A stretch of 64,000 bases of DNA from JBGSUZ01 sp963677505 (lineage in GTDB: Bacteria; Bacillota; Clostridia; Peptostreptococcales; Acidaminobacteraceae). The stretch spans positions 62,001 to 126,000 of the forward strand of contig CAXXWB010000017.1 in the NCBI GenBank assembly GCA_963677505.2, in the 5' to 3' direction. Positions 1 to 9,325 of the stretch are shown here, one piece after another. The notes beneath the pieces were generated by a model, which was not told the origin of the DNA, ran no database searches, and saw only the letters and a program-made list of their open reading frames with translations. The number at the start of each line of letters is the position of its first letter. Within the stretch, counting starts at the first letter, position 1. Made by a program: the position numbers and the translations under genes.

Positions 1-1891
1 CCTCTGCGTCTACTTGATAGAAATTAACAGTCCCATCATAAGCATCTACAACAACTTTTATAGAGTTTCTAAGATAATTCACCGAATATCCCTTGAAGTT
101 AAATCGTTGTGAATAAGGGAAGTTTGTAGAAGCCGTATAGGCATCAATTATCCAGTACAACTTGCCATTTTCTTGATTGACTACAAATTGAGGTGCTTGG
201 TCGTACATCAAAAATGGTGCAATTCGAGTAACTCTGTCATACAAATTTCGGTGAATGAGAATTTTACTATCACCAGTAATATTAGTAGACAAGAAGAGTT
301 TTACACTAGACTCTTTTACTGCATAAAGGAAACGATTAAACCCATTGAGTGAAATCCCATCTTTTCCTGAATACCGTGTTTCTTGGTTTTCTGAGCCTGC
401 AGGGTAATCGAATTCGCTTTCTTTTGCCCCTACAATGGCATATTCATTGGTCTTCTCACCAAAATAGATTTCAGGCCGAGTAATTTTAAAGGCTTCATTT
501 GCAATCGGCGGTATATTTTTTACCATGAGTTTAGGTAAGCCATCTGTTTCCACTTCGTTTACTGGTGCAGCGACAAAACCATAGCCATGAGTATACTTAA
601 GGTGCATGTTAATCCATGTTTGAGCTTTAGGATCTAACTTTGCCACATTTAGCTCTCTCGGCGATATAAACATTTGACGGTATATGCCGTCTACCGTATA
701 TCGGTCCATGGTTACATGATTGAACTCATAGTAAAGACGAAGGGCTTGAATTTGGTTATATATTTGTATCAGCGGTCTTTCGTCGTTAATTCGAATATTC
801 TTGATGGTACTTTCATTGCTTTTAATTTCCTCTGAGTCTATATTTTGATCCACTGGGAACTCATTAATTTCCACATTGTTTAATCCAAAGGCTCTTTGAG
901 TGTATGTGATATTGTACTTTAAATAAGGAGACTCTTTTGTAAGTTCATCAGGCTCTACAATCCATTTTTGAACGACAAAACTAGAAACACCCATGAGTAT
1001 GCTTACGCCAAAGAGTAATATTGGGCCTGAAAGAAGCCATTTCTTTTTACTCTTAAAAATGCCTATAAAGAATACAGGTGCCGATACAAATGAGACAATC
1101 GCCAATACTTGAAGACCTCTCAATGTAACATTTACATCTGTAAACCCTGCTCCAAATGCTACACCTTGTTTAGAATATAAAATACCGTATGCCATAGTCA
1201 GGAAAGAAAGCCCCAACAATATGTAGAAGGCTGCACCTAAAACGGCAAATCGCTTAATTGCACTGGCAAAGATATCTCTTTTAATCATGCTCATAACCGC
1301 AAGAGGACCATTGGCAGGATTTATATAAAACACAGTTCCTTCTGTAGGTGGATATTGTTGAAGGACAATCCCATAAAACCCGAGTGTGACCAATACCCAT
1401 ATAATAATAGTCATAATACCTAATCTGAGAACTTCTTGTAGGAACGGCACTGCAAACAAATAGTAAGACACGTCCATATTATAAATAGGGTCATTAAGAC
1501 CAAAACCTTTGCCATAAATCAACTGTAGTAAATTGAACCACAAGGTAGCAGAGAAAATATACCCTAAAAGTATGCCTACTCCCGAAGCTACCCATGTGTG
1601 CTTCTTATGGTTAATTTTTTTAGTCTTTGCATCCATATCAATATGGCCAAGTTTAATGTACTTTCCAAAAATAACATCCAGATAGATCTTCATCACCACT
1701 GCAAAAAAAATGGCAATCGGAACAAAGAGTATGGCTTTATACTTTATTGCGGTTAAGAAAGTTGCTAAATAGCCCATACTTACAAACCACTGAAGTTCAG
1801 TGACAAAATCTATCACCGTAGAACCCAGTGCAAATACAATAATCAGCGTTGCCAGTACAGGTACAAACCATTTGTATTTTTTGGTCAACAT
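1..1891 (-). CDS. UPF0182 family membrane protein (3' end cut by window edge)
   Basis: The reading frame starts at ATG 1891 behind a GGAGG site and stays open to base 1, giving about 630 codons; the C-terminal part lies outside the window. The N-terminal third shows about seven hydrophobic segments, beginning MLTKKYKWFVPVLATLIIV. A long hydrophilic, probably extracytoplasmic domain follows, with family-typical stretches such as WINMHLKYTHGYGF and RPEIYFGEKTNEYAIVG. This is the architecture of the UPF0182/COG1615 family, whose members are usually about 900 residues and have no proven function. The gene looks monocistronic and intact as far as visible. Confidence 0.9.
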   Translation of the reverse strand, partial: MLTKKYKWFVPVLATLIIVFALGSTVIDFVTELQWFVSMGYLATFLTAIKYKAILFVPIAIFFAVVMKIYLDVIFGKYIKLGHIDMDAKTKKINHKKHTWVASGVGILLGYIFSATLWFNLLQLIYGKGFGLNDPIYNMDVSYYLFAVPFLQEVLRLGIMTIIIWVLVTLGFYGIVLQQYPPTEGTVFYINPANGPLAVMSMIKRDIFASAIKRFAVLGAAFYILLGLSFLTMAYGILYSKQGVAFGAGFTDVNVTLRGLQVLAIVSFVSAPVFFIGIFKSKKKWLLSGPILLFGVSILMGVSSFVVQKWIVEPDELTKESPYLKYNITYTQRAFGLNNVEINEFPVDQNIDSEEIKSNESTIKNIRINDERPLIQIYNQIQALRLYYEFNHVTMDRYTVDGIYRQMFISPRELNVAKLDPKAQTWINMHLKYTHGYGFVAAPVNEVETDGLPKLMVKNIPPIANEAFKITRPEIYFGEKTNEYAIVGAKESEFDYPAGSENQETRYSGKDGISLNGFNRFLYAVKESSVKLFLSTNITGDSKILIHRNLYDRVTRIAPFLMYDQAPQFVVNQENGKLYWIIDAYTASTNFPYSQRFNFKGYSVNYLRNSIKVVVDAYDGTVNFYQVDAE

Positions 1892-1992
1892 ATTAATGCC
1901 TCCAGTCAACATAAGTCATATCATTTTCATGATGCCAGTCTTGGGTCTATAAAAAGTTGCTCCTTTGACACTATACCCCAAAAATTAATTAA

Positions 1993-2026
1993 AAAGCAGA
2001 GGTACATGTAATTTAACCTCTGCTTT
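1993..2026 (-). terminator. Rho-independent terminator after the Usp gene
   Basis: A perfect 10-bp stem pairs 1993-2002 with 2017-2026 around a 14-nt loop. On the minus strand it is followed by a T-rich tract. It lies just beyond the stop of the minus-strand Usp gene. Confidence 0.85.
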
Positions 2027-2075
2027 CTTTCAAAATTCATTCGTTTCTCAGTTTAAATCCTATTTGCTTCTCTGT

Positions 2076-2498
2076 TTACTGGTAAGCCAGTTCTAACTCC
2101 TGCACATTTATATCCACCGGTACAATCGTCACATGAACATCTTCTTCTGTGTTTTCTGTGAGTCTATGGATCATGTTCTGTTGAGCCGTCTGCTCTAAAG
2201 ATTCACCCATAATCACTTCTTCAATTTTATGATCGGAGATAAATTTTGCCAATGTGGTTTCTATGTCAGGTGCCTTGATAACGGATAGATAAGCGCCATA
2301 GGTTTTGGATATATCAAATAGATATTCTAGCGCATCTGCTTCATGTAACTTACCAAAATATTTCCAATTTTCTTTGACGACGTGCACTACGTAAAGTTCG
2401 TCATGCTCACTTCTACATACATCCGCACCTTTCTTGATCAATCGTTCACAAGATTTTTGCTGAGTCACGCAGACCATGATTCTCTTTTTACGACGCAT
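2076..2498 (-). CDS. Universal stress protein (Usp) domain protein
   Basis: This 140-residue protein has the single-domain Usp length and the alternating beta/alpha pattern, with MRRKKRIMVCVTQQKSCERL as first strand and helix. The C-terminal block EEVIMGESLEQT...NMIHRLTE...DVHVTIVPV resembles the Usp module of KdpD sensor kinases more than classical ATP-binding UspA, because the full G-x2-G-x9-G(S/T) loop is not obvious. The start follows a GAAGGGG site. A strong terminator follows and no partner gene is adjacent, so it is probably a single-gene unit. The specific role is unknown. Confidence 0.75.
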   Translation of the reverse strand: MRRKKRIMVCVTQQKSCERLIKKGADVCRSEHDELYVVHVVKENWKYFGKLHEADALEYLFDISKTYGAYLSVIKAPDIETTLAKFISDHKIEEVIMGESLEQTAQQNMIHRLTENTEEDVHVTIVPVDINVQELELAYQ

Positions 2499-2678
2499 TT
2501 TTATACCCCTTCCACTTCGGAAATGTAATTAAATTTTTTGCCAAATGCAATTATTTATGGGACATTTCTCTGTTTGTATTATACCAAAATTTAGAGCCTT
2601 TAATACAAATATGAAGAATAATTATTTATTCTGTTACTATTATATATTATACTGTTTGTCAGAGGAGGAATAACGCCT

Positions 2679-2930
2679 ATGAACAAATATACCAAGGTCT
2701 TTAGTTTAGTGCATGGTCAGTACTTTACAAAAGAATATAAAAAAGTTAGAAACCACAAACTTAAAATTAGACCCATCCAAGAAGATACGGTTTGCAAGAA
2801 TTTTCTAGAAGATGAAGCTGAAATTACAGTCATCTTTGAAGAAACTGGCAAAACTATAATCATTGACGCTTTCTCAGATGAGGAAACTATTAAAACTTAT
2901 TTAGGGAAAAATTTTCTCAAGCTTAGGTAA
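2679..2930 (+). CDS. Small hypothetical protein (83 aa)
   Basis: The ORF begins at ATG 2679 behind an AGAGGAGG site 10 nt upstream, and AT-rich TATATT/TATACT sequence just before it could supply a -10 box. The protein is basic in its first half and acidic in the second. It has no recognisable motif, signal peptide or membrane segment. The stop codon directly abuts the stop codon of the convergent siroheme gene, leaving no room for a terminator between them. The ribosome site and codon pattern suggest a real gene. I do not recognise the family. Confidence 0.6.
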   Translation: MNKYTKVFSLVHGQYFTKEYKKVRNHKLKIRPIQEDTVCKNFLEDEAEITVIFEETGKTIIIDAFSDEETIKTYLGKNFLKLR

Positions 2931-3596
2931 TTATTCTCTTAATAACAAATTTTCCAGTTCTACTAATGACAATTTAGCTGCTTTCTTTAAGAGCTGAGCT
3001 CTCTGCGCTTGATCAGGTATTTCTGATTTCAGGCGCAGTTTTAGTTTTTGCATCAAATCAATTTTCTTCTCAATTTCTTCAAGATTTATTGCAGCTTCAA
3101 TAGCTTCTTTCATTTGAGCAACTGAAGCAGGCGCTTTCCCACTGGTACTTATTCCTATTTGAATAGCCCCTCTTTCAATCATAGCAACGCTTTGAACATC
3201 TGGTTCTAAAGCGTCTCCTCTACCACACAATATCCCATTTTGACGACAAAGTCCTTCCACAGACCCATTTAGGACAGGGTCATTGGTTGCGATGTAAACC
3301 ATCCATACACCCTCTAAATCTTCAGCTTGGAAAATTCTTTCGTGAAATATCACCTGATCGTTTTCCTTACTATTGTCTTGGACAAAGGCATCACAAAATT
3401 CAGGGGCTACTAAGTGAATTTCTGCACCTCTGTATTGCCACTGAAGGAATCTCTTATAGGCCACAGGGCCGCCGCCAATAATCAGGAGTTTCTTGCGGTC
3501 CAAGTTCAGGGCCATCATGACATAACTGCTTTTTTTCTTGATTGAAAATTCATCCATCATCATTTTAAAATCCTTCTTTTCTCTTTTATCATTCAA
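2931..3596 (-). CDS. Precorrin-2 dehydrogenase / sirohydrochlorin ferrochelatase (SirC/Met8 type)
   Basis: This protein makes siroheme from precorrin-2 by NAD-dependent oxidation, possibly with Fe insertion. The NAD-binding loop LLIIGGGPVAYKRFLQW lies near residues 37-53. YIATNDPVLNGSVEGLCRQ and GDALEPDVQSVAMIERG follow, then ISTSGKAPASVAQMKEAIE, all hallmarks of the CysG N-terminal module. The listed frame starts at 3596, but an AAGGAT site sits before the ATG at 3563 (Met12), which is the likelier start. It follows the efflux adaptor gene by 25 nt. No other siroheme or cobalamin gene is in the window. Confidence 0.88.
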   Translation of the reverse strand: MNDKREKKDFKMMMDEFSIKKKSSYVMMALNLDRKKLLIIGGGPVAYKRFLQWQYRGAEIHLVAPEFCDAFVQDNSKENDQVIFHERIFQAEDLEGVWMVYIATNDPVLNGSVEGLCRQNGILCGRGDALEPDVQSVAMIERGAIQIGISTSGKAPASVAQMKEAIEAAINLEEIEKKIDLMQKLKLRLKSEIPDQAQRAQLLKKAAKLSLVELENLLLRE

Positions 3597-3621
3597 TTAA
3601 GTAGTCCTATTTTTACCATGC

Positions 3622-4860
3622 CTACGGTTTCAAAGTAACGCTCTGGCCAAGGGTTGTATCCGCTCCAGGCTCGCTTAAAATCAACATGCCTTCTGTAACC
3701 CCATCTGTAATCTCTTGCCATTCTCCAGATTGAATCCCTAATTTTACATTGACTCGAGTGATTTTTCCACTGACAATACCGTAAACATAGACACCTTGAT
3801 GGTCTTCGCGGATTGCTGTAATAGGCAGGCACCAAACATCTTGCTTTACATTTTTAATAATTTTCACTTCCATAGGCATATTAGGAATAAGCTCTTTTTG
3901 ATGACTTGTCACTTCAACCGTTACAGGTAATCTTTTCTGACTAATCCCAAGACTGGAAGTGGTTTCTTTGGCAATCGGTGCTATCTTTACAACCTTACCT
4001 TCAACGATAACATCTGGCAAATAACTGGCAGTCATAAGGACTTTGTCTCCTAGAGTAAGGCCATCCACTTCATCTGAAAGGATATCTACTTCTACCTTGA
4101 TTTTCCTTGCATCACCTATCTTAAGTAAAGGACTACCTTGGGTTACAAAAGCACCATCATCTACCCATTTTTCTAAAATAATCCCACCAATAGGTGCTAT
4201 CACTTTCATGAGGGAAGCTTCGTAGTGCATTTGATCTCTATAGGTAATTGCCTGAGCCAACTGAGCCTGACTTAATCTCTTTTGATAGTTAGGAGACCCT
4301 TTTTCAAGCTGTTCTTTACTCAGTGTCTGTAATTTAAGCTTACTGTCCAGCATAGCGGTTTCGTCTTTAGCGGTCTTTAATTCTGACTCACTGATGGCAC
4401 CGCTGGCATATAAGGCTTCAACGTCTTTTTGATGGGAATTTGCCAATTCAAGCTGTCGCTTAATCTCTACGATTTCAAGGCTGATTTGATCCAATTGGTC
4501 GGCATAATTGGAAATTTTCACACCTTCCAACTGCGCTTTTGCACTTGATATTTTTTCCTCAGCATCTTTAAGTTGTAGCAACAGACCTTGGTCGTCAAAA
4601 CTTATAATCAACTCTCCTGCTTTTACAGTTTCCCCCACTGCTTTGGCAAGACTCACAATTTTACCAGACCGTTCTGCATATACTGTTTGTGTTTTTTCAT
4701 AACCGATATTACCCGTTTCGACTATACTGTCTTCAATGGTCATTTTTACAGGCTTATTCCCAACGACTTCCATAGGTCGATTCACGTATAAATAGCTTAA
4801 AAAGATTGCCCCAATTGTACATAAGCCAATTATTGTCCAAATCATTTTTTTGTATTTCAT
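3622..4860 (-). CDS. ABC efflux membrane-fusion/adaptor protein (HlyD/MacA-like)
   Basis: This 412-residue protein has one N-terminal membrane anchor (about residues 8-27). A biotinyl-lipoyl-like segment follows near residues 65-90 (GKIVSLAKAVGETVKAGELI). A coiled-coil hairpin spans about 95-200, then the second lipoyl half (IAPIGGIILEKWVDDGAFV) and beta-barrel domains. This is the MacA/YknX-type adaptor that couples an FtsX-like permease to substrate handling outside the membrane. The start lies behind AGGGGG with 8-nt spacing. It is the last gene of an ATPase-permease-adaptor operon, and the substrate cannot be read from sequence. Confidence 0.88.
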   Translation of the reverse strand: MKYKKMIWTIIGLCTIGAIFLSYLYVNRPMEVVGNKPVKMTIEDSIVETGNIGYEKTQTVYAERSGKIVSLAKAVGETVKAGELIISFDDQGLLLQLKDAEEKISSAKAQLEGVKISNYADQLDQISLEIVEIKRQLELANSHQKDVEALYASGAISESELKTAKDETAMLDSKLKLQTLSKEQLEKGSPNYQKRLSQAQLAQAITYRDQMHYEASLMKVIAPIGGIILEKWVDDGAFVTQGSPLLKIGDARKIKVEVDILSDEVDGLTLGDKVLMTASYLPDVIVEGKVVKIAPIAKETTSSLGISQKRLPVTVEVTSHQKELIPNMPMEVKIIKNVKQDVWCLPITAIREDHQGVYVYGIVSGKITRVNVKLGIQSGEWQEITDGVTEGMLILSEPGADTTLGQSVTLKP

Positions 4861-4871
4861 AGTCAGTCCCC

Positions 4872-7241
4872 CTACTCGATGCTTTTTAAAACAGCAATCA
4901 TGTCCAATTTTTTAATTTTCTTTTTTAGCCACTGATTAGAAATCCAAGCAAATACCAAGCTGAGCAGTACTGCATAGAAATAACTAGCTGTGGACATAGT
5001 AAATTGGAATGAATAACTGTCTGATTCGAAACTTAAACTCATTAACTGGCCAATACCATAACCTAGAGGCAAACCCATAATAGCTGCAATGGCAGCCAAT
5101 AAATAATTTTCATAGAATATAATCTTTTCAAGCTCTTTTTCTCTCAAGCCAAGTACTTTAAGGCTAGCCAATTCTCTTTGCCTTTCAAAAATACTGATAG
5201 TGGCAACATTGTATATGACTGCTATGGATAAAACCCCAGCTAATAAAACCATAATGCCAAGAGATGCAGTCATTAGTTTCATATTGGCTTGAAGATTCTC
5301 TAAAGAATCTGTTTTAGTCACTACACTATTTACATTTTTATAATCTTTTAGCACCGCTTTAACTTTTTCCGCATTGTTTATATCGTCTAATTGAACTACA
5401 AAAGCATTGGCAATTCTACCCTCTTTCAGGAAAGCATCCGCTTGATCAAAACTACAAAAAGCATTGATGCCGATGTACTGATAAATTTCCTTGCTATAGG
5501 GGATATTCATAGCTTTTTTCCCTATGATAAGAGGCTTGACCTTAATGCTATCGTGAGGCTTTATACCCAATTGACTGGCTAATTTTTCAGGCATCATAAC
5601 GCCCATCTTTGTAAGGGATATGACATTGCCATTTTTATCACTGAGCTGATATAACTTGGCATCATCTGAAATAGCTGTTAGACCCACGGTTTTCACGCGG
5701 CTCCCATTTTTCAATTCTACACCTATCTCCAGCAGCGGTTCTAAACGGGTTACATGTTCCAGTCGCTCTAACGTGTGCCAATCAGATTCTGGAATAAAAG
5801 TAGATGTGGTTATTTTTAAATCATAATTTTGGATGGTCTCGTATTGGGACATGATTAAAAGATTGACTGTATCGTTCATCCCAAAGGTTACCAATAAAAG
5901 AGCTGTCCCAAACATGACACCACATGCGGTCATAAAGTTTCTGCGTTTATGCCGAAACATATTTCTTAAAATCATTTTCCAGATAAAACTTCGTCGACTC
6001 CAAAATTTTTTTAAGTTTTCTAAGGCAATCGCCTTGCCGCTAGGTGGCGCTTTAGGTCGCATAGCTTCACTTGGGCTAAGCTTGAAGGCTTTTTTACAGG
6101 CTTCATAGCTGGCAATCAAGCAAAATGTACTGGTCAGCATAATGGCTGGAACAAGGAGTTCTGGATAAATCCGATTGGTCTTTAGAGGCAAATGGAAATA
6201 GCTGTTTTCCATTTCTGTCATCCAATTCCCCAAAAACAGACCTAATACAGCACCTAAAATACTGCCTAATATACTAATCAAAATTCCATAACTGATAAAG
6301 TGCCAAAGTACCTTTCTGTTGGAAAAGCCAAAGGCTTTTAGTACACCAATTTGCGTTCTTTGATGCTCTACCATACGCCCCATCATTAAATAGATGATAA
6401 TGGCTGCCACCAACATAAATACCAAGGGAAAAGAACCTGAAACAGATTTAAGCCCCTTCATTTCTTCGTGGAGCATGGCATAACTAAGCTGATTCTTCCT
6501 CGGGTACTGAGCGTAGACCCCATAGGCTTCCAATCTTTTTTCCAAGACCACTTTTAGTTGGTCATAATTCACATTTTCGTCACACTGTAAAGACAGGCTG
6601 TTTGCACTTTGAGGCATGCCAAAAATAGTTTCAGCATAAACATTGCCTACAAATAAAATTCCAAAATGAATAGGGTCGGGCATGAGTTCACTGCCATCTT
6701 TAAGGGCATAGATATATTCTGGCGACCTTGCGGTTCCAACAATTTTTAATATAATGGGCTTGCCGTTCCAATAAGCTTGCAGCGTGTCGCCAAAGTGATA
6801 GCCATTTGCCTTAAAATAGTTTTCTTCTACCACACATTCAGGTTGATCTGGCCTATAATTGCGACCGTCTGTCAACCAATAGCGGTTGATATTCGTCTCC
6901 CCTTTCCCAACTGAGCCACTGATAATCCTAAGTGTGACATTTTCTCCATCTTTAAAAGCGCTTAGATTTTCAACAATTCTCCCTTCAGCCAATTTTACCC
7001 CTGCTATGGATTCAATTTGCTTCAGCTTTGAAATGGGAATCCTCTCAAGTTCAACCCAATAATTTGCCATGTTAAATTCGTTGAAGTAAGTCTCACTGGC
7101 ATTAGACAGGTTCAGCAGAGTAGCGTTGATGCCTGTATAGAAAGCTACGCCTAATGAAACGATAATAATTAGGGATATGAATTGTCCCCTAGCTTCTAGT
7201 AAATCTCGCCAAGATTTTTTGAGCAAAGTTGACATTACCAC
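4872..7241 (-). CDS. ABC transporter permease, duplicated FtsX-like/MacB type
   Basis: The 789-residue protein has an N-terminal anchor, a large extracytoplasmic domain (about residues 45-255) and two FtsX modules of three or more membrane segments each (about 260-390 and 680-775). A second extracytoplasmic domain lies between them. The pattern VLKAFGFSNRKVLWHF and LKVLGLREKELEKIIFYE marks the two coupling-helix regions that contact the ATPase. The start is GTG 7241 or ATG 7235. The latter overlaps the ATPase stop as TAATG, which implies translational coupling. Likely an exporter of lipophilic or peptide substrates. Confidence 0.9.
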   Translation of the reverse strand: MVMSTLLKKSWRDLLEARGQFISLIIIVSLGVAFYTGINATLLNLSNASETYFNEFNMANYWVELERIPISKLKQIESIAGVKLAEGRIVENLSAFKDGENVTLRIISGSVGKGETNINRYWLTDGRNYRPDQPECVVEENYFKANGYHFGDTLQAYWNGKPIILKIVGTARSPEYIYALKDGSELMPDPIHFGILFVGNVYAETIFGMPQSANSLSLQCDENVNYDQLKVVLEKRLEAYGVYAQYPRKNQLSYAMLHEEMKGLKSVSGSFPLVFMLVAAIIIYLMMGRMVEHQRTQIGVLKAFGFSNRKVLWHFISYGILISILGSILGAVLGLFLGNWMTEMENSYFHLPLKTNRIYPELLVPAIMLTSTFCLIASYEACKKAFKLSPSEAMRPKAPPSGKAIALENLKKFWSRRSFIWKMILRNMFRHKRRNFMTACGVMFGTALLLVTFGMNDTVNLLIMSQYETIQNYDLKITTSTFIPESDWHTLERLEHVTRLEPLLEIGVELKNGSRVKTVGLTAISDDAKLYQLSDKNGNVISLTKMGVMMPEKLASQLGIKPHDSIKVKPLIIGKKAMNIPYSKEIYQYIGINAFCSFDQADAFLKEGRIANAFVVQLDDINNAEKVKAVLKDYKNVNSVVTKTDSLENLQANMKLMTASLGIMVLLAGVLSIAVIYNVATISIFERQRELASLKVLGLREKELEKIIFYENYLLAAIAAIMGLPLGYGIGQLMSLSFESDSYSFQFTMSTASYFYAVLLSLVFAWISNQWLKKKIKKLDMIAVLKSIE

Positions 7242-7939
7242 TCAATCCTCTCTGGTGGCAGCGGGTTGGCGTTGATACTTACCTCTGTAACACGTCCACT
7301 CTGCACACGAATGATTTTATCTGCCATTTGAGCAATTGCAGCATTATGGGTAATCACCATAAGGGTCTTTTTGTATTTTTTATTGGCATCTTGAAGGGCT
7401 TTTAGTACTTGAATGCCCGTTTCATAGTCTAGAGCGCCAGTGGGTTCATCACACAGCAACAAATCAGGATTTTTTGCCATGGCTCTAGCGATGGCAACCC
7501 TTTGCTGTTCTCCACCTGAAAGCTGGGAAGGGAAACTGTTAAGTCGTTCTTCTAAACCTACTTGTTTCAATAAATCTGCAGGTTCAAAGGCATTTTCCGC
7601 AATCTCCGTTACTAAGGAAACGTTTTCGAGAGCCGTTAAATTGGGCATCAAATTGTAAAATTGAAATACAAACCCAATGGCTTTTCTTCTATATTCGGTA
7701 AGTTCATTTTCATTCATTCGGTCAATACGGTGGCCCGAAACGGTAATTTCTCCGCTGGTTGCCGTATCCATCCCGCCTAGAATGTTGAGAAGGGTACTTT
7801 TTCCAGAACCACTTGGCCCTAAAATCACCACAAACTCCCCTTCTTCCACTTCAAAACTCATATTTTGAGCGGCTCTTACAACGACTTCACCCATTTGATA
7901 GTTTTTTGTAAGGTCTTTCACAGTTATGAACGGTGTCAT
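7235..7939 (-). CDS. ABC transporter ATP-binding protein (MacB/LolD-like)
   Basis: The 234-residue ATPase carries Walker A GPSGSGKST near residue 42, the Q-loop in FVFQFYNLMP, the signature LSGGEQQRVAIARA, Walker B LLLCDEPTGALD and the H-loop ITHN. The family motif TSGEITVSG and the length fit the MacB/LolD branch, which energises FtsX-like permeases from the cytoplasmic side by mechanotransmission. It is the first gene of the three-gene unit and overlaps the permease start. No regulator is adjacent; a TTGATAC repeat lies upstream. Confidence 0.93.
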   Translation of the reverse strand: MTPFITVKDLTKNYQMGEVVVRAAQNMSFEVEEGEFVVILGPSGSGKSTLLNILGGMDTATSGEITVSGHRIDRMNENELTEYRRKAIGFVFQFYNLMPNLTALENVSLVTEIAENAFEPADLLKQVGLEERLNSFPSQLSGGEQQRVAIARAMAKNPDLLLCDEPTGALDYETGIQVLKALQDANKKYKKTLMVITHNAAIAQMADKIIRVQSGRVTEVSINANPLPPERIEW

Positions 7940-7989
7940 CTAATCGCCTCTTTTCAACTTGTACCCTGAATTTTATTTTTTTTATATTC

Positions 7990-8027
7990 TTGATACTATT
8001 TTAATCAAAGTATGATTTTATTGATAC
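7990..8027. promoter_or_regulatory. Direct TTGATAC repeats upstream of the efflux operon
   Basis: TTGATAC occurs at 7990-7996 and again at 8021-8027, 31 bp apart (about three helical turns), in the AT-rich leader of the ABC operon. This would suit a regulator bound on one face of the DNA. There is no direct evidence of function. The rest of 7940-8136 shows nothing else that I can support. Confidence 0.3.
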
Positions 8028-8136
8028 CCATTTATATTTGAGGAAATTGCATAATTGCTCTCTTGCTGCAAAAAACATTTGTTATTTTGACCAACAAAAA
8101 TAATAAGGTCATCTTGATGAAACAATATTCTATATT

Positions 8137-8177
8137 AAAAGCCTGAGAGATGTTTACAAACATCTTCTCAAGCTTTT
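8137..8177 (-). terminator. Terminator hairpin after the decayed small gene
   Basis: An imperfect stem of about 17 bp (AAAAGC...GATGT pairing with ACATC...GCTTTT) lies just downstream of the minus-strand ORF ending at 8195. The AAAA/TTTT edges allow termination in either direction. Confidence 0.7.
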
Positions 8178-8194
8178 GCTTTTAACTTACTCCT

Positions 8195-8541
8195 TTAAAT
8201 GCCAAGTGTATATCCAGATTCCTCTAAATAGGTCTTAAACAATTTAACCGTATATTTGTCTGCGATCCACTTCTGAAACCCTGGTCCAGTGCCATCAAAA
8301 CTGACAGGGGCCAAATGAATTAGAACCACAGCTAAATCTACAATACGATCTATTTCTTTGTCGTATTTTACTTTGTCCACAATCACTCTTTGAATTTCAT
8401 ATTGATCTTTTCCTACTTTAAAGTCTTACCATTAATTGGTCTAATATTTTATGTCAACTTTAATTGCAGATTCCGGATCTTGTCTTTTTTCCGCTCATCC
8501 GCCAGACCTTTCCCTTTTGATACATAAATCGTATTTTCCAC
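8195..8541 (-). pseudogene. Degenerate small gene (stop codon plus frameshift)
   Basis: A well-formed start (GTG 8541 behind AAAGGAG) opens a frame reading MENTIYVSKGKGLADERKKD and onward. It ends at TAA 8449-8451 after 30 codons. The same frame continues NIRPINGKTLK to a second stop near 8415. A different frame then reads VGKDQYEIQRVIVDKVKYD and on to a clean C-terminus (ESGYTLGI) at 8195, followed by a terminator. One nonsense change and one single-base shift would explain this as one gene of about 115 codons. The alternative is two short independent ORFs. I do not recognise the product. Confidence 0.5.
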
Positions 8542-8635
8542 TAATCTCCTTTCACATAATATAACGAGCCTATAGAACTTTTGTTACACTCTATTGAATT
8601 TAGGTTTAAAATATAACCGTTATTTATATGTAAAA

Positions 8636-8666
8636 AGCCCGTAACAGCTTAAGAGCTGTACGGGCT
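8636..8666 (-). terminator. Terminator after the P-loop gene
   Basis: Arms 8636-8649 and 8654-8666 pair over 13 bp with a single bulged A. The minus strand continues into TTTTT, directly downstream of the stop at 8683. Confidence 0.88.
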
Positions 8667-8682
8667 ATAATATTCAATGGTT

Positions 8683-9096
8683 CTATGCTTTTACATAGGT
8701 TTTAAGTTGATCCGGAAGGTGTTCAGCATCGCAGTTGATGGTTGAGAAAATTTGTACTTGATGTTTGTCGGCAAAATCTTCGGCTTTCTTAACAAAAGGT
8801 CCAAGATCGCCAATGTCGGCTTTAACCACTTTGGTTAGTCCGTCAATAAAAATTGTTTCAATGTCATAGTTATTTGACATTAAACCTACGAGAAAACCGA
8901 AGAATTCATCTGGCGTTCTGACAGGATTTTCGTTCATACTGATAAAACGGAGGTCATGATGCAAGTCGTACATATGCCGACTGTCATCATCGATAAAAAC
9001 AACACTGCCGCTTGAAGCTTTGACTTTGCTGTTTGCAAGTTCGATAAGAGTTTTTGTTTTACCCGAGCCTTCTTTGCCAGCAATTAAAGTAAACAT
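8683..9096 (-). CDS. Small P-loop NTPase-like protein
   Basis: The 137-residue product starts at ATG 9096, chosen because AAGGAGGAG lies at ideal spacing; an upstream in-frame start at 9123 lacks this. Walker A is FTLIAGKEGSGKTKTLIELA at the extreme N-terminus. A possible Walker B is DIETIFIDGL near residue 90. The whole protein is about the size of one RecA/ABC-like core, with no sensor or accessory domain. The function is unknown, and it appears to be transcribed alone. Confidence 0.75.
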   Translation of the reverse strand: MFTLIAGKEGSGKTKTLIELANSKVKASSGSVVFIDDDSRHMYDLHHDLRFISMNENPVRTPDEFFGFLVGLMSNNYDIETIFIDGLTKVVKADIGDLGPFVKKAEDFADKHQVQIFSTINCDAEHLPDQLKTYVKA

Positions 9097-9269
9097 GGTA
9101 ATCTCCTCCTTCAAGTTAAACACCGCATGAATTGTTTGAACAATCCTTCACCTATGAAGTTGTTGGAATATTCTAATTTCTTAGTATATTAATTCTATGT
9201 TAACTGATGAAATCCTTCTGTACAAGAGATATTTTTAAATATATTTTTTTTGTTTCTTTTAGGCAACTA

Positions 9270-9297
9270 TTGCACAAAAATTTCCAAGTGTTATAAT
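9270..9297 (+). promoter_or_regulatory. Sigma-A type promoter for the acetyltransferase
   Basis: TTGCAC (9270-9275) and TATAAT (9292-9297) are separated by 16 bp, about 29 bp upstream of the acetyltransferase start. Confidence 0.65.
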
Positions 9298-9325
9298 TTT
9301 TAAAAACGAAATTGGAGGAATGTTC

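Noticed and set aside
2925..2936. Directly abutting stop codons of convergent genes as a special termination signal
   Set aside because: No hairpin or repeat is present. Close convergent packing alone is common.
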